DNA of 64,000 nucleotides from positions 682,001-746,000 of the forward strand of contig NZ_SMFU01000008.1 of NCBI RefSeq assembly GCF_004339595.1. The letters run 5' to 3'. The DNA comes from Marinobacterium mangrovicola. Its GTDB lineage: Bacteria > Pseudomonadota > Gammaproteobacteria > Pseudomonadales > Balneatricaceae. The notes beneath the pieces were generated by a model that saw nothing but the letters and a program-made list of their open reading frames with translations, had not been told where the DNA came from and searched no databases. How positions within the stretch are numbered: position 1 is the first letter of the stretch; the number at the start of each line of letters is the position of its first letter. The position numbers were made by a program, and so were the translations under genes. Shown in pieces: positions 8,030 through 17,137 of the stretch.

Positions 8030-8983
8030 ATGGGGGCGAATACCGGTTCGGAGTTGAACCCCAGCACTTTAAGAGAAGCGGCACAGTGGTTCGCGCGGAT
8101 AAACGACGAAGCGGTCGATAGCGCCACAACCGCCGAATGGCAGCGGTGGCTGGAATCCAGCGCGGAGAACCGACGCGCCTGGTCTAAGGTGGAAGCGATC
8201 GACAATCAGATCCGAGCAGTAAACACACCTCCCGCAAGGTCTGCTCTGAATGCGCCCGCAATAAGCCGTAGGCGGATGCTGAAAACGCTCGCCGTGTTCG
8301 CCATCGGCACCCCGCTCACAGCACGTCTGGGCTGGCAGCTCAGCGAGCCGTTGAGAGCCGATTTCAGCACCGGTACCGGAGAGATCAAACAGCACCGTTT
8401 GGCAGACGGCACCGATCTGTGGCTCAACACCGATTCGGCCGTCAAGCTAAGGTTTACGCCGGAGAGTCGCCGCATCGAGCTGCTGAGCGGTGAGATTGCG
8501 ATCCAAACAGGCAAGGACAGCCGCCCGCTGACCGTTAAGACGGCACACGGCGTGCTCCAGCCATTGGGCACCCGCTTCAATGTGCATCAACAACGCGACG
8601 GTGTGGAGCTTCAGGTCTATCAGGGGCGTGTGGCGATAAAGCCTGCTGAGAGTGAAGAGGTCAGGATTATCACCGCAGGCAACAAGGCACGGTTTAACCG
8701 GCACGAAGTGTCACACTCCTCTGCTGCCGATCAAACCCGCGCCAAGTGGACGCAGGGTCTTCTGGTGACAGATGGCTTAACTCTGAAACAGGTGGTCGAT
8801 CAGCTGGCACGATACCGCCATGGGTATCTTGGCATCGACGATGAGGTAGCGGATCTGCGTTTGGTGGGGGCTTTCCCGCTGCAAGAGAGCGATAGCGTCC
8901 TGGCGGCCCTTGAGCAGAGTTTGCCAATCAAAGTCGTCCGGCTAACCCCCTGGTGGGTAAAAATTCAGCCTCTGCAAAAATAA
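8030..8983 (+). CDS. FecR-family anti-sigma factor / transmembrane signal transducer
   Basis: A 317-residue FecR homologue. The cytoplasmic N-terminus has the DUF4880-like ARINDEAVDSATTAEWQRWL helix pair. A single membrane segment near residues 84-100 (RRMLKTLAVFAIGTPLTARLG) is followed by the periplasmic FecR domain (RLADGTDLWLNTDSAVKLRF, then VLQPLGTRFNVHQQRDGVEL) and a C-terminal secretin/TonB-short-N-like region. It inhibits or activates the neighbouring sigma factor according to the state of the outer-membrane receptor. The ATG lies two bases after the sigma factor stop, implying coupled translation. Confidence 0.9.
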   Translation: MGANTGSELNPSTLREAAQWFARINDEAVDSATTAEWQRWLESSAENRRAWSKVEAIDNQIRAVNTPPARSALNAPAISRRRMLKTLAVFAIGTPLTARLGWQLSEPLRADFSTGTGEIKQHRLADGTDLWLNTDSAVKLRFTPESRRIELLSGEIAIQTGKDSRPLTVKTAHGVLQPLGTRFNVHQQRDGVELQVYQGRVAIKPAESEEVRIITAGNKARFNRHEVSHSSAADQTRAKWTQGLLVTDGLTLKQVVDQLARYRHGYLGIDDEVADLRLVGAFPLQESDSVLAALEQSLPIKVVRLTPWWVKIQPLQK

Positions 8984-9133
8984 ATTTTCTCCGGCAGTTC
9001 CCCTTTCCCGGTCTCAGTGGGCTTCAACTGTAACGCAATCACTTGGGTCGACACGAGTTATTCGGCGCAGATACCCACCGCTGCCGCCGCTTCGATCCGA
9101 TTGCCGAACCAGTGACTCAATAACGGGAATCCC

Positions 9134-11572
9134 ATGTCAGCCAAAACAATAAAACACCGCACCTGTTGTCCTTTTCAGTTAGCACTGCTACCCGGCGTAC
9201 TGACGTTAGCGGCTCTCTGCGCACCCTACGCCGTGGCACAAAGCCAGGTAGAATCAACACCGGGGAGCACAGACCTCTCACCCGAAACGGAGATCCGGCA
9301 ATATCGTGTTGCAGCCGGTCCTTTGGGCAGGGTTCTCAGCCAGTTTGCGGAACAGTCCGCGATTATTCTGACAGCCAATGCTGAGTTTACCGACGGTCTG
9401 ATGAGCGAGGGCCTGAACGGCAGATACTCTGTCAGATCCGCGTTGCAACAGCTGTTAGCGGGAACCGACCTGAAAGCGCGTTTTTCCGGCGCGAAAACAG
9501 TTGCCATCTATAAACCCGTTAGCGCCGGCAATGATCAGGCGGCGCTGCCGCTGATGACCGTTACGTCCGACTCTTTGGGAAGCTCCACCGAAGGCACCGG
9601 CTCTTACACCACAGGCACGCTGACCACTGCCACCAAGCTCGGACTCTCTGCGCGTGAAACGCCACAGTCGGTGAGTGTGATCACCCGGCAGAAGATGGAT
9701 GATTTCCAGCTAAACGATCTTCAGGACGTGCTTGCCAATACAACCGGCTTATCTGCCAACTATCAGGATAGCGACCGAACCGTTTTCAAATCCCGCGGCT
9801 TCGAGATATCGAACTACCAGATCAACGGCGTGACGATCGATAACGACCCGTTCACCGATCGATTCGACGCCATTATTTATGATCGGGTGGAGGTGGTCAG
9901 AGGATCAACCGGACTTCTCAGCGGCGCAGGCGAAGCCTCAGCCACCATCAACCTGATACCCAAACGGGCCGACAGCGATCAGTTCGAAGGCTCAGTGGAA
10001 CTGGATGCCGGTTCCTGGGACAACTACCGAAACGTGATCGATCTCCAGTCGCCATTAGGTTGGGATGGCCGGGTTCGTGGTCGGGTGGTCATGTCGTATC
10101 AGGATGCCGATTCCTATCAGGACATCTACCACGAAGAGAAAACCGTGCTTTACGGCACAACCAGTATCGATCTCACCGATCAAACGCTATTAACGGCCAG
10201 CCTCGATTATCAGAAGTTCGAACCCCGGGGATCGAGCTGGGGAGGCGTATGGATGTGGTACGACGACGGTTCACGCACCGACTTCCCGCGCTCATTTGTG
10301 GTCGGGACCGACTGGAGTGCGCGGGTCGTGGAGGGCACGACCCTCGATCTCGCACTGGATCATCAGTTCAATGAGGATTGGAGCCTGAAGGCGAGCTACA
10401 TCCGCCGGGAGAGTGAGGGAAATGCGAGGCTGATCTGGACCGCAGGACTCCCCAACCGGCAGACCGGTTCCGGTGTCATTATCCAGCCCGCGCGTAACTC
10501 AAGCACAGCGGTACAGAACACCTATGATCTCAGCCTGGTCGGCAAGTTTTCTCTGTTGGATCGAGATCACGATATCAACCTGGGTTACTCATCCATGGAT
10601 CTGAAAAGAGAGCGCTTTGACTGGAACGATGGCGCCGACTACCCGGTGTCCAATATCTTTGACTATACGGGCGATGTGCCAGAGCCAAGCTGGACGGGAA
10701 AACGTCATACCTCTACGGTCAACACCGAACAGTCCGGTGTGTACGGGATGGTGCGCCTGTCACTGAGTGACCGCCTGAAGCTGATCGCAGGGGGGCGGCA
10801 GAGCCGATACCACTACGACTATGTGGGCCGCGAGCGATACAGCCAGGATATATTCACACCCTACGGCGGGCTGGTCTATGACCTGACCGATTCACTTTCC
10901 GCCTACGGCAGCTACACCGAGATCTTCTCGCCACAGAACTATCTGGACAGCAGCGGCCGTCAACTGGACCCGATCGTTGGCGACACCTCAGAGATTGGGT
11001 TAAAGGGCGAGTGGTTTGATTCGCGCCTGACGGCATCCTTTGCGCTATTCGATACCCATCAGAACAACGTGGCTGAACTGGACGCTAGCTACACACCTAC
11101 CCCTTTGCAGGATCAGGCCTATGTGGCGGTCGATGGAGTCAGATCCAAGGGGTACGAGCTGGAGGTCTCTGGAGAGATCCTGCCCAACTGGGAGATATCC
11201 GCCAGCTACTCCCACCACAACACCTCCGGTGATGATGACGGAGACCCCAGCAGCAACAGCCAACCCAGCGATGTTGCACGCTTATCCACCACCGGAAATA
11301 TCACGGAGCGCCTGAAAATCGGTGCTAACGTCAACTGGCAAAGCGAAGACTGGTGCCTCTGTGATAGCCCTAACGGACCGGAAAAACTGACCCAGAAATC
11401 CTATGCGATAGTCGGCGCCATGGCGCGCTACGAGCTCTCGGACCAGGTATCGGCTCAGTTGAACGTGAACAACCTGTTCGACAAGAAATACTACAGCCAG
11501 ATCGGATTCTGGAGTCGCGGCGTCTACGGGGAACCCCGTAATGTGCTGCTGACGCTGAAAGCCCGTTTCTAG
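9134..11572 (+). CDS. TonB-dependent siderophore receptor with N-terminal signalling (STN) domain
   Basis: The 812-residue precursor begins with a signal peptide ending near ALCAPYAVAQ. An STN domain follows at about residues 55-120 (FAEQSAIILTANAEF, SVRSALQQLLAGTDL), the part that touches FecR. A TonB-box and plug region (SARETPQSVSVITRQKMDDF, IYDRVEVVRGSTGLLSGAGE) precedes a 22-strand barrel ending in a terminal Phe (LTLKARF). The TonB-dependent siderophore receptor family fits best (FpvA/FoxA type). The actual ligand cannot be read. The gap of 150 bases after fecR should hold the promoter used by the ECF sigma factor. Confidence 0.92.
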   Translation: MSAKTIKHRTCCPFQLALLPGVLTLAALCAPYAVAQSQVESTPGSTDLSPETEIRQYRVAAGPLGRVLSQFAEQSAIILTANAEFTDGLMSEGLNGRYSVRSALQQLLAGTDLKARFSGAKTVAIYKPVSAGNDQAALPLMTVTSDSLGSSTEGTGSYTTGTLTTATKLGLSARETPQSVSVITRQKMDDFQLNDLQDVLANTTGLSANYQDSDRTVFKSRGFEISNYQINGVTIDNDPFTDRFDAIIYDRVEVVRGSTGLLSGAGEASATINLIPKRADSDQFEGSVELDAGSWDNYRNVIDLQSPLGWDGRVRGRVVMSYQDADSYQDIYHEEKTVLYGTTSIDLTDQTLLTASLDYQKFEPRGSSWGGVWMWYDDGSRTDFPRSFVVGTDWSARVVEGTTLDLALDHQFNEDWSLKASYIRRESEGNARLIWTAGLPNRQTGSGVIIQPARNSSTAVQNTYDLSLVGKFSLLDRDHDINLGYSSMDLKRERFDWNDGADYPVSNIFDYTGDVPEPSWTGKRHTSTVNTEQSGVYGMVRLSLSDRLKLIAGGRQSRYHYDYVGRERYSQDIFTPYGGLVYDLTDSLSAYGSYTEIFSPQNYLDSSGRQLDPIVGDTSEIGLKGEWFDSRLTASFALFDTHQNNVAELDASYTPTPLQDQAYVAVDGVRSKGYELEVSGEILPNWEISASYSHHNTSGDDDGDPSSNSQPSDVARLSTTGNITERLKIGANVNWQSEDWCLCDSPNGPEKLTQKSYAIVGAMARYELSDQVSAQLNVNNLFDKKYYSQIGFWSRGVYGEPRNVLLTLKARF

Positions 11573-11579
11573 CGCAATA

Positions 11580-11626
11580 AAAAAAGCCCCGCGTATACGC
11601 AGGGCTGGAAAGGGAAGGGGAGTTGG
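11580..11626 (-). terminator. Terminator of the urate oxidase gene (right copy of the duplicated segment)
   Basis: On the minus strand the hairpin AGCCC-TGCG-TATA-CGCG-GGGCT is followed by seven T residues just after the urate oxidase stop codon. The same segment, 91 percent identical, recurs at 7281-7337 on the other side of the iron-uptake cassette. Confidence 0.85.
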
Positions 11627-12808
11627 TTAGTCGATATGGGCGCCGTCGGCGATCCACATGCCTACCAGGTCCCGTTCTTCAGGGGTCATCTGGGTAACGT
11701 TGCCGAGCGGCATGGTCTGGGTGGCGATGGCCTGGGCGTGGATCTTTTCGGCCATCAGTTTGATCTCTTCGGCGTTGTCGAGCTTGATGCCGGCCGGGGC
11801 GGTGGCGAAGCCGGCGAAGCTTGGGCTGGATGAGTGGCAGACGGTGCAGCGTTCGTGGATCACTTCGGATACCTGGTTGAAGCTGACCTGCTGGGGCTGC
11901 GCCGCGTTTGAGCTTTTCTGCGGTGCGACCACAAAAGCGAGGGTGATCATGCCGAGCGCAGCGGCGGGCAGGGTCCAGACATATTTCTGGGACTGGTGAC
12001 GGGTGTTGAAGTAGTGGCGCACCAGTACGCTCAGTGCCGCGATGCCGGCCAGTACGGCCCAGTTGAACTCGTTGCCATAGGTGCTGGGGAAGTGGTTGCT
12101 GATCATGATGAACAGCACCGGCAGCGTGAAGTAGTTGTTGTGGCGTGAGCGCAGCAGGCCTTTGGCGGGCAGCAGCGGGTCGGGTTCGCGGCCCTCTTCG
12201 ATCGCTTTTACCAGCGCGCGCTGGGCGGGCATGATCACGCGGAAGACGTTACCGACCATGATGGTGCCGATGATGGCGCCGACGTGGATAAACGCCCCAC
12301 GACCGCTGAATACCTGTGACAGGCCCCAGGCGGCGAACACCAGCAGGGCGAACAGCACGGCGCCGAGCAGGGCGGGGGTTTTACCCAGCGGGGAATCGCA
12401 CAGGCTGGTGTAGACCAGCCAGCCCACCACCAGGCTGCCCACGCCGATGGCGATAGCGGCGGCGGAGCTCAGGTCGGAACCCGGTGCTACCAGGTAAAGC
12501 TGGGCGTTGAGGTAATACACCACGCTCAGCAGCGCGAAACCGGAGAGGAAGGTGGCGTAGGCCTCCCATTTAAACCAGTGCAGCTGCTCTGGCATCTCTG
12601 GCGGGGCCAGTTTGTATTTTTCCAGGTGGTAGATACCACCGCCGTGAATGGCCCAGAGGTCGCCGGACAAGCCCTCTTTGGGGTTGCGGCGGTCCAGGTG
12701 GTTCTCCAGCCAGACAAAATAGAAGGATGCACCGATCCAAGCGATACCGGTGATCATATGTACCCAGCGCACGGCCAGGTTGAGCCATTCAGTGATATGG
12801 GGATCCAT
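11627..12808 (-). CDS. puuD: Membrane-bound cytochrome c-type urate oxidase (PuuD)
   Basis: The protein has an N-terminal integral membrane region of about eight helices (beginning LNLAVRWVHMITGIAWIGASF) and a C-terminal periplasmic cytochrome c domain with the haem motif CTVCH at 321-325 and a likely Met366 ligand. This is the PuuD-type urate hydroxylase that passes electrons from urate to the respiratory chain instead of to oxygen. It makes 5-hydroxyisourate for UraH at 16341. I choose the ATG at 12808 (MDPHITEW) because GAGGAG lies seven bases upstream; an in-frame start at 12841 would add 11 residues without a ribosome site. It is the last gene of the minus-strand puuE-uraD-alc-allA-puuD series. 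Confidence 0.92.
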   Translation of the reverse strand: MDPHITEWLNLAVRWVHMITGIAWIGASFYFVWLENHLDRRNPKEGLSGDLWAIHGGGIYHLEKYKLAPPEMPEQLHWFKWEAYATFLSGFALLSVVYYLNAQLYLVAPGSDLSSAAAIAIGVGSLVVGWLVYTSLCDSPLGKTPALLGAVLFALLVFAAWGLSQVFSGRGAFIHVGAIIGTIMVGNVFRVIMPAQRALVKAIEEGREPDPLLPAKGLLRSRHNNYFTLPVLFIMISNHFPSTYGNEFNWAVLAGIAALSVLVRHYFNTRHQSQKYVWTLPAAALGMITLAFVVAPQKSSNAAQPQQVSFNQVSEVIHERCTVCHSSSPSFAGFATAPAGIKLDNAEEIKLMAEKIHAQAIATQTMPLGNVTQMTPEERDLVGMWIADGAHID

Positions 12809-12906
12809 AGTCAACTCCTCATAGTCGGTTGGCTTTGACACATCTGCCTTAAGCCAACACTTTCTTTTTATGGAAGTCCTACGACGTGCCTTAGATTTGC
12901 TGGCAT

Positions 12907-12933
12907 CAGGGAAGCTAAGTATTAGCTTCCCTG
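12907..12933. other. Perfect hairpin between allA and puuD
   Basis: CAGGGAAGCTAA and TTAGCTTCCCTG pair over 12 bases around a three-base loop. Neither side has a clear T run, so it may stabilise a processed mRNA end or attenuate read-through from allA into puuD. Confidence 0.6.
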
Positions 12934-12942
12934 GCCTTAGCC

Positions 12943-13443
12943 TTACGGGGTCTGCAGCAGGATCTGTGTATCGTCTGCGAAGAAGTGTTCGTCGCAGTTG
13001 TTGCCTTCGCCTTCCCGGTCGACCACCAGGAAGTCATCCTCTTCCACACAGCTGAGCACCGGGTGGTGCCAGACGCCGGTGTGGTAGTTCACGCCCTGGG
13101 TACCATCGGTGATGAAGGCACGGATGGCGGCGGGATCGGGTGTCTCGCCGGCCGGTGCGACCAGCACCAGGAACGGGTTCTGTTTCAGCGGTACAAACGC
13201 CTGGCTGCCCTGCGGGTGGCGTTCCAGCATTTTCACCTCCAGGGGCATGGGGATCTGTTGCGCCCTGAAGATGCTGATGATGCCGCTATCGCCCGCCTGG
13301 CCGAGCATGACTCTAGCGAGGCGGTGAAAGCGCTGGGTCGAGCCGTTATTGATCATGAAAAAATCACGATCGGCGGTTTCGATCACATCGCCGAAGGGTT
13401 TGAACGCTTCGGCGGTGAGGGGCTCCGGTCGGATGATCAACAT
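12943..13443 (-). CDS. allA: Ureidoglycolate lyase (AllA)
   Basis: The 166-residue cupin protein begins LIIRPEPLTAEAFKPFGDVI and contains FSIFRAQ-type and LERHPQGSQAFVPL motifs plus GVNYHTGVWHHPVL, the signature set of ureidoglycolate lyase. It splits ureidoglycolate into glyoxylate and urea, the last step of the purine ring breakdown encoded here. It starts 12 bases after the allantoicase stop in the same direction, so the two are co-transcribed. Typical length for the family. Confidence 0.93.
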   Translation of the reverse strand: MLIIRPEPLTAEAFKPFGDVIETADRDFFMINNGSTQRFHRLARVMLGQAGDSGIISIFRAQQIPMPLEVKMLERHPQGSQAFVPLKQNPFLVLVAPAGETPDPAAIRAFITDGTQGVNYHTGVWHHPVLSCVEEDDFLVVDREGEGNNCDEHFFADDTQILLQTP

Positions 13444-13455
13444 GCCGGGCTCCGC

Positions 13456-14442
13456 TCAGTCGGTGATCTTGCCGAACAGGCGCAGTCGGCTGATGCCACC
13501 ATCCGGGAAGATGTTGATGCGGATATGGGTGATCGCGCCGATATCGTTGATCTCGGTGCTGAACTCATGCTCCTGGTGCATCTCCAGCTTCTGCTGCGGC
13601 AGCAGTTCTTTCCAGAACAGGCTTTGGGTTTTGATCTGCTCGTCGGTGCCGCCCTTCACGTAAGACGCCTGGATAGAGCAGCTGTCCGGGTAGTTGCCCT
13701 TGAAGTGCAGGGTGTCGACGACGATACGGCTGATTTCACCCGGGTGACCCAGGGCGACGATCACCCAGTCGTTACCCGGCGTACGGCGGCGTGCGGTTTC
13801 CCAGCCATCGCCCATGTTGACGCCACGGCCCGGGTTGAGGATGTTGCCCATCTTGCCGAAGTGCTCATCGCTGCAGGCGAGGGCGCGACCGCCGTTAAGG
13901 GTGGCGGCCAGGTCGATCTCTTCGCCGGCAACGGTTTTCCAGTCCAGGTACGGGGTGCCGTAAACGCGCAGACGCGCCACGCCGCCGTCCGGGTAGATGT
14001 TGAAGCGGATGTGGGTCCAGGGGCGGTCATCGTTGATGGCGTGCAGGTGGTGGCTGTCGCCCTGCAGGCTGACGGCGGCAAGCAGTTCGGTCCATTCCGC
14101 ATCGTCCGCCGGATCGCCGTCCGGTGAGAAGCAGGCTTCCAGCGATGCCGACGGCGGGAAGTTACCGGTGAAGAAAGAGGTGTCGATATCCACACCGCTG
14201 ATCACGCCCGGCACGCCCAGGCGGATGATGGTGTAGTCGTAGCCTTCAAAGCGCTTGCGGCGGGATTCCCAGCCGTCCATCCACTTGCCGTTGTCGTCGA
14301 AGACGCCCTCTTTCCAGACCGGTGCTTCCGGCTGCAGCATGCGGTCGACGGCGGCAAACCAGTCGTCGGTTACAAAGATGGACTTGGTGCCGAGACGGGC
14401 GTCGGCCAGGTTGATCTGCTGTTCGAAATTCGTGTTGTTCAT
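13456..14442 (-). CDS. alc: Allantoicase
   Basis: The 328-residue protein is built of two tandem jelly-roll repeats, each with the family motif ([23 protein letters not shown] in the first, and a [21 protein letters not shown] version in the second, both read within longer matches). It hydrolyses allantoate to ureidoglycolate and urea. It lies between uraD and allA. A fragment resembling its first repeat is found at 7331-7369. Start ATG at 14442 with an AGGTAGAAA-type leader. Confidence 0.95.
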   Translation of the reverse strand: MNNTNFEQQINLADARLGTKSIFVTDDWFAAVDRMLQPEAPVWKEGVFDDNGKWMDGWESRRKRFEGYDYTIIRLGVPGVISGVDIDTSFFTGNFPPSASLEACFSPDGDPADDAEWTELLAAVSLQGDSHHLHAINDDRPWTHIRFNIYPDGGVARLRVYGTPYLDWKTVAGEEIDLAATLNGGRALACSDEHFGKMGNILNPGRGVNMGDGWETARRRTPGNDWVIVALGHPGEISRIVVDTLHFKGNYPDSCSIQASYVKGGTDEQIKTQSLFWKELLPQQKLEMHQEHEFSTEINDIGAITHIRINIFPDGGISRLRLFGKITD

Positions 14443-14513
14443 TATTTTTCTACCTAAAGCTTAATAAGGGGCATTGCGAATCCGGGTCTTGTGCCCGACG
14501 CTTATATGTTTTT

Positions 14514-14551
14514 AACGCTTACATAATTTCCAAACGCTTACATAATTTCTA
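14514..14551. repeat. Tandem duplication across the uraD stop codon
   Basis: Two adjacent copies of about 18-19 bases (AACGCTTACATAATTTC) span the last codons and stop of uraD. The second copy, outside the gene, is a non-coding duplicate of the EIM-stop sequence. It looks like a slippage event. Confidence 0.7.
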
Positions 14552-15059
14552 AGCGAAATAGGGCGATCTTGTTGATCTCCTGCAGAGCGCGTTCGAACTC
14601 TTCGTCCGGCGTGTTATGAATGCGCTCTTCAAAGGCGGCCAGGATTTGGTGCCGGTTGCTGCCTTTCACCGCCATGATGAAGGGGAAGCCGAACTTCTCC
14701 TTGTAGGCGTTGTTGAGCGCGGTGAAGCGCTCGAACTCTTCCGGCGTGCATTCACTGATACCGGCGCCGGCCTGCTCAGAGGTGGAGGAGGCGGTCAGCT
14801 CACCGGCCACGGCAGCCTTGCCGGCCAGGTCCGGGTGAGCGTTGATCAGATCTAGCTGAGCCTGTTTGTCAGCATTCAGCAGAATCTCGGCCATGCGCTG
14901 CTGCAGGCTGTCGATGCTGTCGATTGAGCTGTCGCTGCCCTGATCGAACGCCTGCTCGGCGACCCAGGCGGAGTGTTCGTAGATATCGCCGAAATGGGTC
15001 ACGAACGCATCGCGGCTCATCTCGCTGGGCTTGCAGGTTTTAAAGGTCATATCGCTCAC
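14538..15059 (-). CDS. uraD: OHCU decarboxylase (UraD)
   Basis: A 173-residue member of the 2-oxo-4-hydroxy-4-carboxy-5-ureidoimidazoline decarboxylase family. The motif HPDLAGK carries the catalytic His, and FGFPFIMAVKG and EFERALQEINKIALFRL are typical. It converts OHCU from UraH into (S)-allantoin. The GTG at 15059 overlaps the puuE stop (GTGA), suggesting translational coupling; an ATG nine bases later is the alternative start. Usual length for the family. Confidence 0.93.
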   Translation of the reverse strand: MSDMTFKTCKPSEMSRDAFVTHFGDIYEHSAWVAEQAFDQGSDSSIDSIDSLQQRMAEILLNADKQAQLDLINAHPDLAGKAAVAGELTASSTSEQAGAGISECTPEEFERFTALNNAYKEKFGFPFIMAVKGSNRHQILAAFEERIHNTPDEEFERALQEINKIALFRLEIM

Positions 15060-15979
15060 TTGGCCGCCTCCGGGTTGTACGGATGGTGTTCATGCCAGTG
15101 CTTGGCGATATCGATGCGGCGGCAGAACCAGACCTGGTCGTGGCTGCGCACGTAGTCGATGAAGCGCGCCAGGGCGGCGATACGTCCCGGGCGACCGGCC
15201 AGACGGCAGTGCAGGCCGATGGAGAGCATCTTCGGTGACTCGGCGCCTTCCTCATACAGGGTGTCGAAGCTGTCCTTCAGGTATTCGTAGAACTGCTCGC
15301 CGCTGTTAAAGCCCTGCGCGGTGGCAAAGCGCATGTCGTTGACGTCCAGGGTGTAGGGGATCACCAGGTGGCCCTTGCCATTGTTGTCGACCCAGTAGGG
15401 CAGGTCTTCATCGTATGCGTCGGAGTCATACATAAAGCCGCCTTCCTCCATCACCAGCTTGCGGGTGTTGGGGCCGGTGCGGCCGGTGTACCAGCCCTGC
15501 GGACGCTCGCCGGTCACCTGCTTGATGATGTCTATGGCGCGGACCAGGTGATCGCGCTCTTCCGACTCGTCGGTGTACTGGTAGTCGATCCAGCGGTAAC
15601 CGTGGCTGCAGATCTCGTGTCCCGCCTGGGCCATCGCCTGGGCAACATCCGGGTGACGCTCTACCGCCATGGCTACGGCAAAGATGGTGAGCGGGATATC
15701 GTGCTTCTTGAACAGGCGCAGCAGACGCCAGACACCGGCGCGGCTGCCGTATTCGTAGCAGGATTCCATGCTCATATGACGCACGCCTTCCAGCGGCTGG
15801 GCGCCCGGCATCTCTGACAGGAAGGCTTCGGATTCTTTATCGCCGTGCAGGACGCAACGCTCGCCGCCCTCTTCGTAGTTCAGTACAAACGAGACAGCGA
15901 TACGGGCCTGGTTAGGCCACTGGGCGTGAGGCGGGTTCTCGCCGTAGCCAATCAGGTCGCGCGGATAGTCTTTGTTCAC
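15056..15979 (-). CDS. puuE: Metal-independent allantoinase, polysaccharide-deacetylase fold (PuuE)
   Basis: A 307-residue protein of the polysaccharide deacetylase superfamily in its allantoinase (PuuE) branch: it begins YPRDLIGYGENPPHAQWP and has SFVLNYEEGGERCVLHGD, EICSHGYRWIDYQ and GWYTGRTGPNTR. It opens allantoin to allantoate. GTG start at 15979 with AAGGAGT eight bases upstream. First gene of the minus-strand series puuE-uraD-alc-allA-puuD. The divergent region to uraH contains two GntR-type palindromes. Confidence 0.94.
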   Translation of the reverse strand: MNKDYPRDLIGYGENPPHAQWPNQARIAVSFVLNYEEGGERCVLHGDKESEAFLSEMPGAQPLEGVRHMSMESCYEYGSRAGVWRLLRLFKKHDIPLTIFAVAMAVERHPDVAQAMAQAGHEICSHGYRWIDYQYTDESEERDHLVRAIDIIKQVTGERPQGWYTGRTGPNTRKLVMEEGGFMYDSDAYDEDLPYWVDNNGKGHLVIPYTLDVNDMRFATAQGFNSGEQFYEYLKDSFDTLYEEGAESPKMLSIGLHCRLAGRPGRIAALARFIDYVRSHDQVWFCRRIDIAKHWHEHHPYNPEAAK

Positions 15980-16053
15980 GGCTCAACTCCTTATACCGGG
16001 TAGAGATAGCGATAGAGCTGGTTGCAATGGAGCTCTTTTTTAGTGTGCATTGA

Positions 16054-16063
16054 TTGTATACAA
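16054..16063. promoter_or_regulatory. Putative GntR/FCD operator, puuE-side
   Basis: TTGTATACAA is a perfect ten-base palindrome about 75 bases upstream of puuE. Similar sites are at 16215, 19582, 19766 and 27408, all beside purine genes or the GntR gene. Confidence 0.55.
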
Positions 16064-16214
16064 AGAAATTTAAATTTCACAAGGTCGCATTTGTCTTTTT
16101 GGTCAGAAAATGGACGTTTTTGACCTGTGACTCGCGGTTTTATCCTTGTTTTCTCCCTTATATACAGGAGCTTAGCCGGGTGGTTGAGACGTTTTCACGA
16201 AGTGAACTCTCAAA

Positions 16215-16224
16215 ATGTATACAA
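16215..16224. promoter_or_regulatory. Putative GntR/FCD operator, uraH-side
   Basis: ATGTATACAA, with the perfect core TGTATACA, lies about 115 bases upstream of uraH and 150 bases from the first site in the same divergent region. Confidence 0.55.
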
Positions 16225-16340
16225 TTAATTGGTGGTTATGTGTTTTTGTCTGTTGATGGCTTATAGTGGAGATCACTGGCTGGAGGGCGCTTGGGCAGTT
16301 CTGGCTAAACAGAGAACAATAAGTAGAGGAGTAACGAACG

Positions 16341-16697
16341 ATGGGCTATCTGACGACGCATGTGCTGGATTCCGCTCACGGTTGTCCCGGTGAAAATATC
16401 CCGGTATCCCTGTACCGCATCGGCAGCGACCAGAGCCGCGAGCTGATCAACCAGACCGCCACCAACGACGACGGCCGCTGCGACCAGCCGGTACTGGCCA
16501 CCGAGGATTTCAAGAAAGGCGTCTACGAACTGGTATTCAGCGTCGGCGACTACTACCGCGGACGCGGCGTTGAGCTGCCGGAACCGGCCTTCCTCGATGA
16601 AGTGGTCCTGCGCTTCGGCATCGCCGACGAAGCCGAACACTACCATGTGCCGCTGCTGATCTCCCCGTACAGCTACTCCACTTATCGCGGCAGCTGA
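16341..16697 (+). CDS. uraH: 5-hydroxyisourate hydrolase (UraH, transthyretin-like)
   Basis: A 118-residue protein with the three family signatures: LTTHVLDSAHGCPGENIPV near the N-terminus, a middle GRCDQPVL segment and the diagnostic C-terminal tetrapeptide YRGS. It hydrolyses 5-hydroxyisourate from the PuuD reaction to OHCU. No signal peptide, so it acts in the cytoplasm. GAGGAGT precedes the ATG. It is transcribed away from puuE and ended by its own terminator. Confidence 0.95.
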   Translation: MGYLTTHVLDSAHGCPGENIPVSLYRIGSDQSRELINQTATNDDGRCDQPVLATEDFKKGVYELVFSVGDYYRGRGVELPEPAFLDEVVLRFGIADEAEHYHVPLLISPYSYSTYRGS

Positions 16698-16721
16698 GCC
16701 GCCGTTAATGCAGATCGCACA

Positions 16722-16760
16722 CTAAAAAGCCGCCCGGGAAACCGAGCGGCTTTTTTAGTG
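16722..16760 (+). terminator. Rho-independent terminator after uraH
   Basis: ACTAAAAAGCCGC and GCGGCTTTTTTAGT form a strong hairpin with a T tract directly after the stem, beginning about 25 bases after the uraH stop. The A and T flanks allow use from either direction. Confidence 0.88.
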
Positions 16761-16833
16761 TTGCTCTTCAAGCATCGCGTAGCGATGAAAAACGGCTGTG
16801 GCAGAAACGCTGAACAGGGCGCGTTTAAGTAGT

Positions 16834-17057
16834 GTTAGCTGAACGCACCCTCGATACCCTTCGGCGAAGCCGAGCATCGCAGACGGAAAGAGAACAAAGG
16901 GAAAGGCTGTTTGAATGCCGAAGGCATGAGTTTCCTTTCCCGCTCTTTCAGTCGAGAAGCGCAGGGAAATCGGCGCAGCCGATCAAGTCGTCGGGGCGGC
17001 TTAGGATTATCAAGGATCTTGGCCGTCCAAGATCCTTGATTCGCCAGCAGGCGAAAC
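16834..17057 (+). repeat. Multi-hairpin dispersed repeat, copy 2
   Basis: The same order of elements as copy 1: leader TTAGCTGAACGCACC, core GCCGAGCATCGCAG, hairpin 1 with an inner TGTTTGAATGCCGAAGGCAT loop, ATCGGC-GCA-GCCGAT, then the variable hairpin at 17009-17040 (ATCAAGGATCTTGG and its complement) and CGCCAGCAGGCGAAAC. The variable hairpin differs in sequence from copy 1 but stays perfectly paired. Confidence 0.85.
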
Positions 17058-17137
17058 CCGCGTCCAGCCAAGCCGCCAGGCTAGTCATATATGATTCCGC
17101 TGGCTAAGCCCGACTGCTCAAGAAAGTAACCAAGGCG

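Noticed and set aside
12985-14127. 380-codon plus-strand frame across allA and allantoicase
   Set aside because: It is a shadow of two genes with clear family signatures on the other strand.
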